DNA of 64,000 nt from Grammothele lineata (GCA_002150815.3 NDFF03000327.1:186001-250000); one strand, 5' to 3'; shown: positions 24,365 through 35,801, numbered from the stretch's first letter. The notes: generated by a model not told the origin, from the letters alone. Made by a program: numbers and translations.

Positions 24365-26246
24365 CTACACCCATACCGCCCCCTTCTCTCCCAGAACTAG
24401 AACCTCTCCCCTCACGCCACCTGCGCCACCGGGATGGGCAGGACGACTACCCTCCCAGTGCCCGCAGTCCGACTCGCACATGGACGTGCACTGTGACGAC
24501 GGCGAGGCCCACGCCTCGTGGTCGCCCTCCGCCGCCGCGCACACCTCCGGCCCAATCCCGTCTCCCATGTCAAACTCCCCCGTCTCCTCGCCGACCGACG
24601 GTATCGACGCCACTCCCGACACCCCCGACATCGACGCGTTCAAGTGGTGGTGCGCCTCCAGGTCCGAGGGTGAGTGCGACATGAGCACAGAGTCCGAGGC
24701 GACGCTCCCGCGCATTGTGGTGAACATGTCGGAGGCGAAGCGGAGGGAGGAGACCGGCCGGGAGGTGAGTGGTGTGACGGGCCCGAGGGTGTCTGAGCCG
24801 AGGCGCTCGATGTGCGCGCGCTGGTCGCGCAGGTTGAGGAGGAAGCGCGCCATGAGGAGCGCGCTGAGGCTGTTGGGGCAATGCGGGACAATGAGACGGT
24901 CGTACGACCGCGAGATAAGAGACGAGACGTACGTGACGATGATGTCGTTCAAGAGGTTGGTGTTCTGGACGACGGGACGAGCGTGAGATGCAATGTACGA
25001 CCTCGGGTGCAAGAGACGTCGCTCACGAGTTGCATCAGATAAACGATCGCGATGAGGTTCAGAACGCATACAGCCCTGCGCGCGACGTCAGTCATAGGCG
25101 AGCACGCCCTGCTCATTATAACGCACAAGAAATACAGCGTCCCTGCAATCCACCGACGAGTGAGCTCACACGAAGGAATGATTACGAACAACCAATACTG
25201 ACCATCTCGCAGCAGCAACGCCGCGTAATTTGTACGAAACCGGGTAGCCCTCGCGAGCTTGTAGACTCTAAACGTCTTCGCCCAGGTGAGAACCACCACT
25301 AGACCGTCGGAGAGGATGGAGAAGATGCGAGTGGCAAGCGACACTGCCTCCGAGCTATCAACGACAGGTCGCTATATGCGCGGTAGAACGCACTTACACC
25401 CCATATATGCGGAGGACAGCATCTCTGTCGGAGCCGAATGGCATGAATAGATGGTTGTTGGCGTGAGATACGCGCTAGATGCTCCCCGGAAGAACTGCAT
25501 TTCATACCTTAGCTCCCGTGAGACAGGGTGTCATAATCTTACTCACCATGTTTGTGACTCCAGGGACGGAGCCCGTGAGCAGGACGATCATGAATAAACG
25601 CCAGTCGCGATCCCAAAGAGCGAAGACGCGGATCGCGGCCGTAGCTACAAGATCCAAGTGAGTACGTCGCGAAACATGATCAGTTGTACGCAGTAGAACG
25701 CACCCGACATCACTATGATGAGAAAGGAAGTTACGAACGCTTGAAGCCACAATATCGTGCTACACCTACACTCCGAGTTCAAACGTGATTGTCTTATAGA
25801 ATAGAATGTCTTACGTCTACCCATCATGTTAGAAGACTGAGTACCCAAGGATGAAGGATAACGTACGTTGACATAATGCAGCTGCCACAAGCTCACAATG
25901 GCCAGTATTCGATCGAGGAGCGTGAGGTATCGCGTGAGGATGAAAAGGATTGTCGCGCTGGAAACATCACGGCTCCAGACCTGTTCCACCTCGAGCCCAA
26001 TAGTGATGGCATGCTCATAGAACGCGAGAGCTTTAGGCCAGGTTGAACACGAGAGATGAGGACGATACGCGGGAACTCAGAGCAGTAATAGGACATACCA
26101 GTGGATGCGACGGAAACAAAGAATGCGCTGTGGTGCGAGTCGGCATGTATTAGAGATCAAACTAGACGAGCTGGAAAGAACGCTACTCACGCGTCTGAAC
26201 CACGCAATCCTGGTGCTAGCTGCACGATTGGAGCAGGAAAGGACAT
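24365..26246 (-). CDS. Seven-pass membrane protein, DUF6533 family (copy 1)
   Basis: The start is ATG at 26246 (MSFPAPIVQLAPGLRG). The first three exons are 26246-26191, 26127-26099 and 26030-25867, with matching phases. They encode VASTALAFYEHAITIGLEV and the family hallmark EQVWSRDVSSATILFILTRYL. Further exons give CSTILWLQAFVTSFL, AIRVFALWDRDW...GSVPGVTNM, IFSILSDGLVVVLTWAKTFRVY...LLLRDG and the last helix region ending ALLMARFLLNLRD. A long Ser/Gly-rich tail follows, to TAG at 24365-24367. DUF6533 proteins are abundant in mushrooms and have a receptor-like seven-helix layout, but no ligand or partner is established. Borders of the middle exons are approximate. Confidence 0.8.
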
Positions 26247-27392
26247 GGACCGAGCCCCGTCACCCAATACGCCCTCAGTTACGTGAAATTGCAGGAGAGA
26301 AGCAACGTCCGCCAAGCTACGCTCCTTCTCCCGTCTTGTCTGGTGATGACGTTGACCCGCGCGTGCTTACTTGAACTCCTTACACCAGCTAGCTCCGGAG
26401 CAGGGTTGATCTCCGGCACTATGTAGTAGCTGCCGAATGGGGAACTACCACGTTGCTTGAGGCGGCGGATGAATGAGAGTTTAACTAATGCTCACCTTGT
26501 AGATCTGGGAAAAGATCCTACGTCGGTAGAGTCTTGTGCTGTAATCCGGTCCACGGAGGAAGCGCGAAGGCCCAAGGTATCTGCGCACGGCGCCTGCGAG
26601 TCGGGGAAAAGAGAAAGCGAGGCCAGCCCGGCAAATACACCGCTAGGAAGTGGGAGGAAAGGAGAAGCAGCCAGCTGCGCGAGCTCCGGGCTCAAGGAAG
26701 GGTATAGGGGGCAAAGCGGAGACCGCCGTCGTGGTCGTAGACGAAGGGCGTTGTTGGTAGCCGTCGAAGGCCGGAAGATCATGGCGCTCTCCCTGGGTCC
26801 TGAGATACGTCGCTGGCCTACCACGTTACGGCTATTCCTATACCCGTGACATACATAGCGCTAGGTCCATCAAGTATGTGCGGCCTCGATGAGATGTTGC
26901 GTGGCGGTGTCACGACATTGCTGCGACGTGATGTATTCCCCAGCATCTATTCAGACATCTTGTCGGGAGACCATCCGTTTTGCCTATCACCCAGTCATTG
27001 AACGTCATCAGTACTGATGCATAAGTATACAGAAGAATACACTGACCGAGGAAGTAAACGGTATTATGGAGAGTGAGGCATGGCCCACATGATGTGCTGC
27101 CAGTCTGTCAGGGAATGATGCGATTTCAACGGATTGGCGGCTATTCAGGACATTTGATACCAGTGCCCACGACACAAGTCGGTCATCCCATCGCGGCGCT
27201 TAAACGGGAACACTTCACGCGCTCGGAGGATTCGAAGCTGATGGTCAGTGATGGTATGCACTGCCATACCACACCATAGGGCGTGGAGACAATGGTACAA
27301 CAAGAATGAAGCCAACTAGTAGTACAAGAAGCATTAGCTACATATCTAACCGGCATAGAACATACCCATAACGCAAGCAATGATAGTCCGAG
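26247..27392. other. Intergenic interval, no gene seen
   Basis: Opposed open frames near 26457-26849 exist on both strands but neither resembles a known protein. I see no other structure. Confidence 0.5.
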
Positions 27393-28265
27393 TTAACCCA
27401 AGGAGTCCCCGCTCCACACAACATCCGCATTCCCAAGCGCATATAACGGCACTCCCGACTGGCAAGCTCGCGTCACTGGCATCGCTATCGCAAGCGTAAC
27501 TTGGACGGATGGCTTCACCGACGCCGTAGGGGTTGAAGCTACTGCCGCTTCGGTGGGAACGGTTTGTACTGAGGGGGTCGAAGAAGGCGTTGTCGGACGA
27601 CGGAAGGAGCGAATCGCCTGAGCAGTGTCTCGCAGGCCAACACGGAAGGGGTAGAAATATCCGGGCGGTGGTTCGGATGAAGTCGCAGATGAAGAGGGGG
27701 TTGGGATAGTTGATGTATGAGGCGTAAGTTCGTAAGCTGCGCTCATGGACGGACTCGACGTTAGAGTGTTTTCATATAGTGCCGGGGTTGAGTTGCGAGC
27801 GCAGATGGGCTGGCATGCGTTTCAAGCCCGTAGGACCGCAGAATCAGCGCGACGTTCGGATGCCTACCGGGATTGACATGAACGCACCACGATGTCCTCC
27901 CAGCTGTCGCTCGCCGCCTTTTCGACCCGCAAGTCCCACAGCTCCGGCTTCCTTCCAAAGTCCTTCTGCCGGCGACCAACGTTGACGCCTACGCCCACAG
28001 GATCCATCGTCATGAACGCGCCTCCCGGAGGGCCCTGCCATTCCCAACGATTCGCGACGGTCTGCCATGTGCGGAACTGACGTCCGCTCGGGCGGCGCAT
28101 GTACCGCCGCATCGAGAACATCACGAGCAGGCCGCCGAGGAAGAGGCCGATCGCGAGGAAGGCGAGGATGAGGGTAGAGCCTCCGGCATTGAAGATGGAG
28201 TTTCCGCCGTCCGAGTTCGAATCCGTGCTGATGCTAGCAGCGGAGGAGCTCGTGGTCGTGGACAT
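27393..28265 (-). CDS. Uncharacterised single-pass membrane protein, PLS/AMP family (copy C)
   Basis: Two exons, 28265-27868 and 27753-27393, joined in matching phase, give about 252 residues. The protein starts MSTTTSSSAASISTDSNSDG, a Ser/Thr-rich outer region, then has a membrane segment STLILAFLAIGLFLGGLLVMF and basic residues RRYMRRPSGR. KPELWDLRV and SWEDIV follow just before the intron. Exon 2 opens PSMSAAYELTPHT, aligning with the PLS start of copies A and B. It ends with VQVTLAIAMPVTRA and ALGNADVVWSGDSLG before TAA. It is divergent from RRP46. The donor could alternatively be at 27887, but only the chosen one keeps frame with this acceptor. Confidence 0.65.
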
Positions 28266-28603
28266 CGCGCAGCGTTTGGATGGACCGGGGAGAAATTAAA
28301 CGGAGGTGAATGGGGTGCCGTGGAGGCAAGGGGAGTGCGAGGGGGTTGGCATGAAATCCGGCTCGACGTGAGACGAGACCGCACTGACCGACGTCGCCTT
28401 GTCTTTGACCGGTCCTGGAACGTTGGTCGCAGCAGGCGAGAACACCACAAAGCGGCAGCCGCAGAACGCCTTCTGCAGGCGCCCGTACTCACGCCTGTAC
28501 TGTCCGCCGTGCGTCATCGGTATTTTTGACCGTCAAGTTCTCCCTCGTTTACGCCTGCTCACGGTTCTCCGCGTCCTGCCTCGCCCTTCTCATCACGATA
28601 TCA
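28266..28603. promoter_or_regulatory. Shared divergent promoter region
   Basis: 338 bp separate the start codons of the minus-strand PLS/AMP copy C gene and the plus-strand RRP46 gene. Both 5' flanks must lie here. No clear TATA box is seen. Confidence 0.5.
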
Positions 28604-29524
28604 ATGTCCGCCCCTTCGGTCTCACGTCCTCATGGTCGACGCGCAAACCAACTGCGTGAAATCTCCATCGTCTACGAGGGTCTCGATAGGGTGGACGGCT
28701 CTGCGCGGTTCGGCTTTGGTGCGCGTCTTGTTACGCCTCCCATATTTCCAGATCACCATAACTAACATGTACTAGGAACTACTCAGTCACTAGCATCCGT
28801 CTCGGGGCCCATTGAGGTCCGTCCAGCACAGGAAAACCCCGCGCAAGCGACGCTCGACGTCCAAATCCGACCCATCGCCGCCCTCCCCGGGACCGACGCA
28901 AAAGCCCTCGCGACGAACCTCCGCTCCGTCATCGCTCCCACACTTCTGCTCGTGCACAACCCGCGTACTCTCATTCAGATCGTAGGCCAGGCCTTGAGCG
29001 GCGCGGAGAGCGGGAGCGGGACGGGCAGCGCTGGGCGCGGGTGGCACGCGAGCCTCACCGCGAGCTTGGTGAACGCAACGACCGCGGCGCTCGTTAACGC
29101 GGGGTCCGTACCTATGCGAGGAGTAGTTTGCGCAGTGGCGGTGGGGAGGATGAAGGCGGGGGACAACTTGGAGGCGACATTGGTCCTGGACCCGGAGGAG
29201 AGAGAGCTACCCAGCCTTGTGGGCGGTGGGTGCTTCGCCTTCATGTTCTCGTCGATCCTTGCTGGAGGCAGCACGGCGGCAAGTGGAGAGCCGCCGTGTT
29301 CTCTGCTATGGACAAACTACGCGACGGCGGGGCCTTTCGATGTCAAAGAACTCGCGTCGGCCAGGGCGTTGGCGCAGGATGGCGCAAGGGAGATTTGGGT
29401 TGCACTGAGGGAGAGTGTGGGGTCCATGGGCAGCGCAAAACCTTTCGTCAAGGAGATGAAAGGAGAGGAACCATCTCAACCGGCGGGCACGATGGATGTG
29501 GACGATGAAAAGGTGGAGATATGA
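28604..29524 (+). CDS. RRP46: Exosome complex subunit Rrp46 (RNase PH-like)
   Basis: Ring subunit of the RNA exosome, which works in 3'-5' RNA processing and decay in nucleus and cytoplasm. Exons 28604-28718 and 28776-29524 flank a 57-bp intron and encode 287 residues. The RNase PH fold is shown by SRPHGRRANQLREISI near residue 8, DGSARFGFG/TTQSLASVSGPIEVRPAQ across the splice, ATLDVQIRP, and the C-terminal NATTAALVNAGSVPMRG block with LDPEERE. It is somewhat longer than usual (about 250) because of a Gly/Ser insert near residue 110 and a C-terminal tail (MDVDDEKVEI). Eukaryotic ring subunits are normally inactive and structural. I recognise it with good confidence. Confidence 0.9.
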
Positions 29525-30212
29525 TGGCATCGCAGTGCATACTCGTGAGTCCGTCATACATTCCTCCGTATAGCCCTCGATGACCTGAAGCAAAAACAGG
29601 TGTCATTAACCCTTCACCCAACTAAGTCTTCAGATTACGAGACTTGACCCTAGAGGCCGCAGGCCTCATGTATGCGCCAATTACGCCTCCCCGCACGAGT
29701 CAAGCTAATGATTTCGTATCGCAGACACCGTCAACAGACGTACTACGTAGGGAGTAGCGGTTGGTCAGAAGGTCCCTCATCGCCGATCAACCCCTTGAGC
29801 TCCCAGCAATCCACTGGCAACACACTTGGTTCCGTAACACGCCCTATGTGGCCGTGGGGAGCCCTTCAGGTCACACATTTCCGAGTTCGAGTGGAAGGCT
29901 GATTTCTAGGCCGGGTTTGACATCATGTTCTGTCAGTAGCATTCTGGCGCGTGTCTACTTGTTCAATGTGGTATTCGTCCTGAGGTATTCGTATTGACGA
30001 CCACCACGAATACAAGCGTATGCTGGGCCGCTACTCCAGGTAACATGAACTCTCGGGGCGCCGAGTGGGTTCGCGGTTAGCATATGTAGAATTCCTGTCA
30101 CACAGAAGATTCGTCAATGGGACTTCTTCAGGGTCGGAGATCCCGGTCGGCATACAAACTGAACTGCATTTAAACCTCGAGCCTCGCCCGTGTTCCCGTA
30201 CACGCATTCACA
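29525..30212. other. Intergenic interval, no gene seen
   Basis: This holds the RRP46 3' flank and the 5' flank of the SDR gene, with an AT-rich ATTTAAA about 45 bp before its start codon. Confidence 0.5.
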
Positions 30213-31519
30213 ATGGCCAGCCGCGTCCTCGGAGATCTTACCGCTAGCAGTCTCTTCGACCTTACGGGAGTCGTCGCTGTCGTGACCGGCGGAGGGACGG
30301 TGAGGCTTCTGCTCCTAGCTGTCTTTCGTGTTGATGAACTACTCCTTCGGCTATTCATGTACATATCTTCAGGGGATCGGGTTGATGATGGCGACGACGT
30401 TGCTCGCCAACGGGGCCACAGTATATATCATCGGCCTCAAGCAAGCAGACCTAGACGAGTACGAAGAATTTTGGTTCATCTATACAACGTTTTGCTGCTC
30501 ATGATAAAGCTTTTCAGGACGTGTCACACGTACAACAAGGCGGCAGAAAAGGCCGGGAAACTTGGACGAATGTATGGCATTGAGGGCGACGTCAGCAAGA
30601 AAGTAGGCATTACACCTAAAAGTCGGTGTATGCGTTGTGGCCTAATTGTCTTTCTTCAGTCTGAAGCCGCACGCCTCGCAGAGGAGGTAAGCAAACGCGA
30701 GAAGCACATCACGGTGCTGTTCAGCAATGCCGGGTACGCCCTCTTCATCGCATCTTCCAAACACTTTTACTCAACGGCAGACACTAGAATCACTGGCGGG
30801 CACGTCAGCAAGCCAGACGTCGCCAACGCCTCCACAATGAAGAAGGCATACTTCGATGACGTGCCCGAAGAAGCATTTGGCCATGTGTACAGCACTAACG
30901 CAGTGGCCTCGTACTGGCTGACGTTCGCGTTCCTACCGCTGCTTGAAAAGTGGAAGGAGAGTCCCGGTGGGGCAAAGTTTGCCCCGCAAATCGTCATCAC
31001 GTCGAGCATGAACGGTTGGACCAAGGTATGCCGAACATATTCTTTCACGCGGGTGATGCATAGAGGACTCACGTACTTTCCTTACCAGGATCCCGCAACG
31101 TGCGCGACGTCCTTCCCCTACATGTTCTCCAAGTCCGCAGTCGGGCACGCCGTCTCGACCCTCGCGCACGAGCTCCTCCCCCTCGGCGTCCGCGTGAACG
31201 GCATCGCTCCAGGGCTCTTTGTGAGTGAGCTCACTGCCCCAGGTACGCGCGACGCCGCCGGGCTGTCGCATTTCGCGCCTGGGACGAAGCCCGGGATGGA
31301 GACGCCGCTCTCGCGCCCGCTCGCGCCCGGTCAGCCGCGCGCGGGGACGAACCTCGACATGGGCGCGGCGGTGCTCTTCCTCGTGGCGAATTGGTTCGTA
31401 GATGGCGAAACCGTTCTGATCGACGGAGGGGTGCGTTTGTCTGTTTTTTTTCGAAGGACAGTGCTGACAATTGTCGTCGACTGTCGTAGGCATTCCTCAA
31501 GCATGCGTCCTCGTATTGA
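30213..31519 (+). CDS. RhlG-like short-chain dehydrogenase/reductase (tandem copy 1)
   Basis: NAD(P)H-dependent SDR of the type often annotated as RhlG-like 3-oxoacyl reductase. The natural substrate is unknown. Seven exons: 30213-30299, 30373-30458, 30518-30602, 30660-30733, 30788-31025, 31089-31430 and 31490-31519. All have GT-AG borders and phases that sum to 313 residues. Motifs are VVTGGGT/GIGLMMA (cofactor loop split by intron 1), GDV, VLFSNAG, STNAVASYWLTFAFLPLL, IVITSSMNGWTK, the catalytic YMFSK (YxxxK), VNGIAPGLF, and LFLVANWFVDGETVLIDGG/AFLKHASSY at the end. The neighbour 31802-33120 is a tandem duplicate, and against it this copy is intact. Confidence 0.9.
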
Positions 31520-31709
31520 GGATGTGTTTAAGTAGAAGTATCTCCAGAGCATGTCTGTTAATGTTAGAGAAGTTCAACGGCTGACTCCCCCGATTCGTTC
31601 CGTTATATCCTTAAATACGGACTTTTACAGCCGAGCGCGTTGACTCGAGACGGCTTCTCATGGCCACGCACGTCAACTTTGCCCTACAGCGGATAGCCTG
31701 GGAAGCGCA

Positions 31710-31716
31710 TATAAAT
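31710..31716 (+). promoter_or_regulatory. TATA box of the SDR pseudogene
   Basis: TATAAAT lies 85 bp before the ATG at 31802, suggesting that the promoter of the broken copy is still recognisable. Confidence 0.4.
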
Positions 31717-31801
31717 TTGTCTTCCGATCGGGGTATGCGCGGTTCATAAGAGGGGCCGTAACGTACTGTTCTGTATGAACGGTGACCGCCGCTTACATAT
31801 T

Positions 31802-33120
31802 ATGGCTGATCGCGTACTCAAAGACCTCACCGCCAACAACCTGTTCGATTTGACAGGAGTGGTAGCAGTGGTGACTGGAGGGGGTACAGTGAGCACTTGT
31901 CACCAATTTACCCTCTCTCGATAGAGCCTCATGCGGACCTTATATACGGGATCGGGTTGATGATCGCTTCGACAGTTCTTGCCAAAGGCGCGACCGACTA
32001 TATAATAGGCCTTGAACAAGCCGCTCTAGACGGGTAAATCGTCTTCTGTTTGAATGCATTTCGGTGCAATTTTGATCCTCAGGGTAACATACTAGAATTG
32101 CCCAGGTGTACAACGACGCTATAGTGCAGACAGGAAAACCTGGGTGCATGTATGGGATAGAAGGTGACGTCAACAAAAAGGTACGCCTCAAACCAGCTAA
32201 TGAATACTTGACCATATGCCGAACGCGACAAATTTAGCCCGAAGCCGCTAGACTCGCCGATGAAATTTGAAAGCTAGAGAAACATGTTACCGTGCTTTTC
32301 AACAACGCCGGGTGATTATTACCGCTTCGTTTGGATGGCGCTTCCAAAACTGATATTGAAAAACGCCTACAGCATGAGTGAGGGTTACGTCAATGTCCTT
32401 GAGGTCAAAACTGGGGAAACGCTTCGCAAGACATACTTCGACGAGATTTCGGAGGAGTCGTTCACCCAGGTGTTCAATACGAACGCTGTCACTTCGTATT
32501 GGCTCACCTTCGCGTTTCTGCCTCTCCTAGAGAGATGGAAGGAGAGTCCTGAGAGTGACAAGTTCGCACCACAGATTGTCATCACATCAAGCATGAACGG
32601 CAGGGACCTGGGTGAAGGTAGGCGTACCTACAATCACATATCCGCGCCGTGCTGATGGGCCTCCACGGCCTGCGATAATGTTGTAGGACACCGCCCCGTG
32701 CCATGTCTCATTCCCATACCTCTTCTCCAGGTCCGCCGTTGGGCACGCGACGGCGATGCTGGCACACGAGCTGCTCCCCCTTGGTGTGCGCGTGAACGCG
32801 CTCGGTCTGTTCGCCACCGACTTGTCCGCGCCCGGTACGATGGACGTTGCCGGGACGTCCCACTTCCCCCGGGCCGCTGGGGTGAAGTTCGGCTGCCAAG
32901 CTCCTGTATCGCGCCTAATCGCACCTGGCGAGCAACCTGGGGGAACGAACCTGGACATGGGCACGCTTGCGCTGTTCCTGGTGGCGAACTGGTTCGTCGA
33001 CGGAGAGACGATGCTCATTGACGGAGGGGCGGGTCTTATTCCGCGCTGCCCATGGATTGTCGGGATTAACAGCCTTGTTACGTATTACAGGCACTGCTGA
33101 AGCACGCGTCGTCGTACTGA
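31802..33120 (+). pseudogene. Decayed tandem duplicate of the RhlG-like SDR
   Basis: It follows copy 1 exon by exon, from MADRVLKDLTANNLFDLTG and VVTGGGT to LLKHASSY at 33118-33120, but carries several lesions. The acceptor before the GIG exon (near 31946) reads ATAC, not AG, and the upstream AG does not keep frame. An in-frame TGA at 32268-32270 interrupts the exon ending NNAG. The catalytic Lys of YxxxK is Arg (YLFSR, codon 32729-32731), and the same change creates an acceptor-like CCAG. VNGIAPGLF is shortened to VNALGLF, losing Pro and Gly. The last intron begins GC instead of GT (33029). A truncated protein is possible, but a working enzyme is very unlikely. Confidence 0.85.
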
Positions 33121-33633
33121 TAGATAATCATGACTGGGGAGGTTTGGAACGAGAAGAGGGAGGCGACGGAGGAGCTCTTCCGCCGTGATGGTCTCTGTAT
33201 CTAGTTCTCTCTGGGCCGTCTGTCCAGAAAGTGCAGCGAGAATGGTGCAGAAAGATGACGTACAAGCAGAAGGTTCAAGGGATTCTGACGCGTCGTGCGG
33301 CCGCAGCTGCCGTGGCCAACTCGTATGTTCATGCGCAGTGCAGTGCACCGAGGAGGACTAGAATGGAATAGCACTAAGTGGCGCTGAGTCAGCCTAAGTG
33401 GAATACATATGCAAAGACGCCCATTTGTGGCCCACGCGTTGAGGCGGCATTTGGGCGGCATCGCCGGCACCCACTCGCCTCGCTGACATCTGCGGCGTAC
33501 CCGAAGCACTTCTCTGACTTCTTCCTCCTCCCCGCCACATACAAAGACCCAGTTCGCCCTTCTGCCGCCCGACGTCCTCCATCGTTCCTGTCTCCTATGA
33601 TTCTTGCGACACACTAGCCTACCCGCATCCATC
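33121..33633. other. Intergenic interval, no gene seen
   Basis: This is the 3' flank of the SDR pseudogene and 5' flank of the LRR gene. No motif stands out. Confidence 0.5.
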
Positions 33634-35340
33634 ATGGACCCTTTTCTGTTTGGTGGTCTCGACAAGCGTCTCCCAGTCCCCCGTGCAGCACTCGCCCGCA
33701 ACACTGCGCCCAAGGTTTCTCTAGCCAACAGGAACCTCATCGAGAGTATGGATGCTGGCCTCTCGTCGGTGGCAGGTGAGATTTCTCCGGCGTATCGAGG
33801 TACATGAGTAGGTATTTATTGGTGTCCTAGGTGCGCAAAACGTGATCAAGCAGATTCTCGCGCGACGTACAGTCACGAAGCTCGTTCTCGGACACAACGA
33901 CCTTGGCGACGCCGGCTGCGAAGAACTATTTGGCTTCCTCTCGTCGGATACGGGTCGGAATTACAGGATTTCCCAGATCAGCCTGAACTCGAACGGCATC
34001 GGGAACAGAGGACTGCTGGCGATAAGCCGGTACTTGCGGGATAATGTGACCCTGAAAGAGCTCTTCCTCCAGAACGTAAGTCTATCATCTGCATCCTTCT
34101 TCTCCATTCATCCCGTTCTTCTCTCATCTGGGCCCTGGTGCCCTTGAGGAATGCCGCACCATGTTCTTCCGATAATCATGCTGACTCCGCCGCATTCTCC
34201 TCTTAGAACCTCTTTGTGGGCGATCCGAGTGTTGCTCTTGTCTTCGCCCTTGCCCTCAACACCTCCCGCTTGGAAACACTGACCCTCACGACCAATCCCC
34301 AACTCGGCGACAATTTCGTCGCTCACTTCTTGCCTGCCCTCGATTCCTCCTACCTCCACGAAATCCATCTCTCCGTTGTCGGCCTGACACACGCATCCGC
34401 GCCACATATCATCGAATATATTACCTCTCCTCGATGTCAGCTGCACACCCTCAAAGTCAACGGCAACCAGCTTCGCATCCGCGCTGTGCGGTCCATCGTC
34501 CGGGCTGCTCGGCGTGCGAACTATACCCTCAACCGGATCGAGATGCACGCGAACGGACTCTCGGACCCGGAACCCGATAGCGATATCTCACCTGATGAGG
34601 AGGAAGAAATGAAAGGGAGCGCGGCGAGTTGGCAGGATTGTGAGAACGAGCTGAAGCGGATCGCGACTCGCAACCTGGCTCTCAAGTATCACGTCCAGAA
34701 AGAGGCGTTGGCCCTCCTACGGTACGCACGTCCGCTGCTGGTCCGTCCGAAGAGCCGAGATACCCAGAAGATCGTCACCCCGTGCTCCGACTCTTGCGCG
34801 TGTGCGCAAGTCTCCCCCGATGCGCTCTTCTCGTCCATTGGACAGCCCTACGCCCTTCCGCTGTCATCCTCTCCCTCTTCCGAGACATCCGTGTTTCCTT
34901 TCCAACATCTCCCCGTGGAACTTCAACTCCACATACTGTCTTTCCTCGCACCCATCCTTTCCACCGCCCAGCGACTGCGCATCTTCAAGTACGCGTCGTC
35001 ACCCTCTACCCTCCCTACCCTTCTCCCCTGCCTCTCCGGCGGCAGCGGGTGCATCCCCGATCCCGCGAGCCCCCAATTCAACTCAGGAGGGCCACCACCC
35101 ATGTCGATGCCCGGCGATGGTCCCCTAGTACTCGGACTAGACGGAAATATTGTCCTTCGCAAGCGCACGAACGCGACGGCGCCGGGAGGCGGATACGTCT
35201 CCGCGTGCGCGAGCGGGAAGTGCATGGGCGCAGGGAACAGTGTGTTGTGCCGGCGCGAGGCCGAGCGGTCAGGCTGGCTGACGGAGGTGCGCTGCATGGC
35301 CTTTGAGCTCGAGGAAGAGCACGACCCAGGGCAGCACTAG
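33634..35340 (+). CDS. Leucine-rich-repeat (RNI-like) protein with internal F-box-like motif
   Basis: Exons 33634-33775, 33831-34075 and 34207-35340 give 506 residues. The N-terminal half holds ribonuclease-inhibitor-type repeats: TVTKLVLGHNDLGDAGCEEL, ISQISLNSNGIGNRG, LKELFLQN and LHTLKVNGNQLRIRA. An acidic stretch (SPDEEEE) follows. At about residues 357-385 an F-box-like helix pair reads FPFQHLPVELQLHILSFLA. The C-terminus is Pro/Ser/Cys-rich and ends EEHDPGQH. Proteins of this kind could be substrate adaptors of SCF ubiquitin ligases. The F-box usually precedes the repeats, so this reversed order makes that role less sure. It lies directly upstream of the TFIIE-alpha gene on the same strand. 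Confidence 0.75.
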
Positions 35341-35801
35341 TAGGAGCCAGGGCAGTCAGTGTTGGTTTAGGGGAACAGTTTAAGGCTGAAACTGGTCGGA
35401 CTTGGATTTATGGCGCGCGTGCACCTTGTAGATTATGATGACCCTTCGTGGTGGATATCCTTGTATTTGTTAGAGCTGGGTGTTACGCTGTGTAACCGCT
35501 GGAATTTCATGACCTTTCCCTCACGACCTTGTCTGTTACCTGGCGACATTGGGCCAAGGGTCGCGGCATTGCGCCGCCTTGTCTGGCAAGAGACACCGGC
35601 TCATACGGGCCGGGTCGGTGCCGAGCCGAGTCGCGCGTTTTCGTGGCGGGTGGCATGGGCGTCTAGCCAAGTTGTTGCTTGCTCCGAGCCATCTCCCTCA
35701 TCCGTCTCCCCCACACTCCTTTCGTCTCCTAGCCAGGCTTCTGGCCGACTGTGCCCTCGGGCTCTGCGCGCTCTGACGCCTGCGTGTCCGACGCGGCTTC
35801 G
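35341..35801. other. Intergenic interval
   Basis: Short spacer holding the promoter of the TFIIE-alpha gene. No gene or clear core element is seen. Confidence 0.5.

Noticed and set aside
30213..31535. Reading the first RhlG-like gene as one uninterrupted 440-codon frame
   Set aside because: The continuous frame misses the GIGLMMA part of the cofactor loop, which lies in another frame. Splicing seven exons restores all SDR motifs and the normal C-terminus.
31889..31945. GT-AC intron as a functional minor-type intron in the second SDR
   Set aside because: The donor is an ordinary GTGAGC without minor-class consensus and the intact paralogue uses CAG at the same place, so a point loss of the acceptor is simpler.
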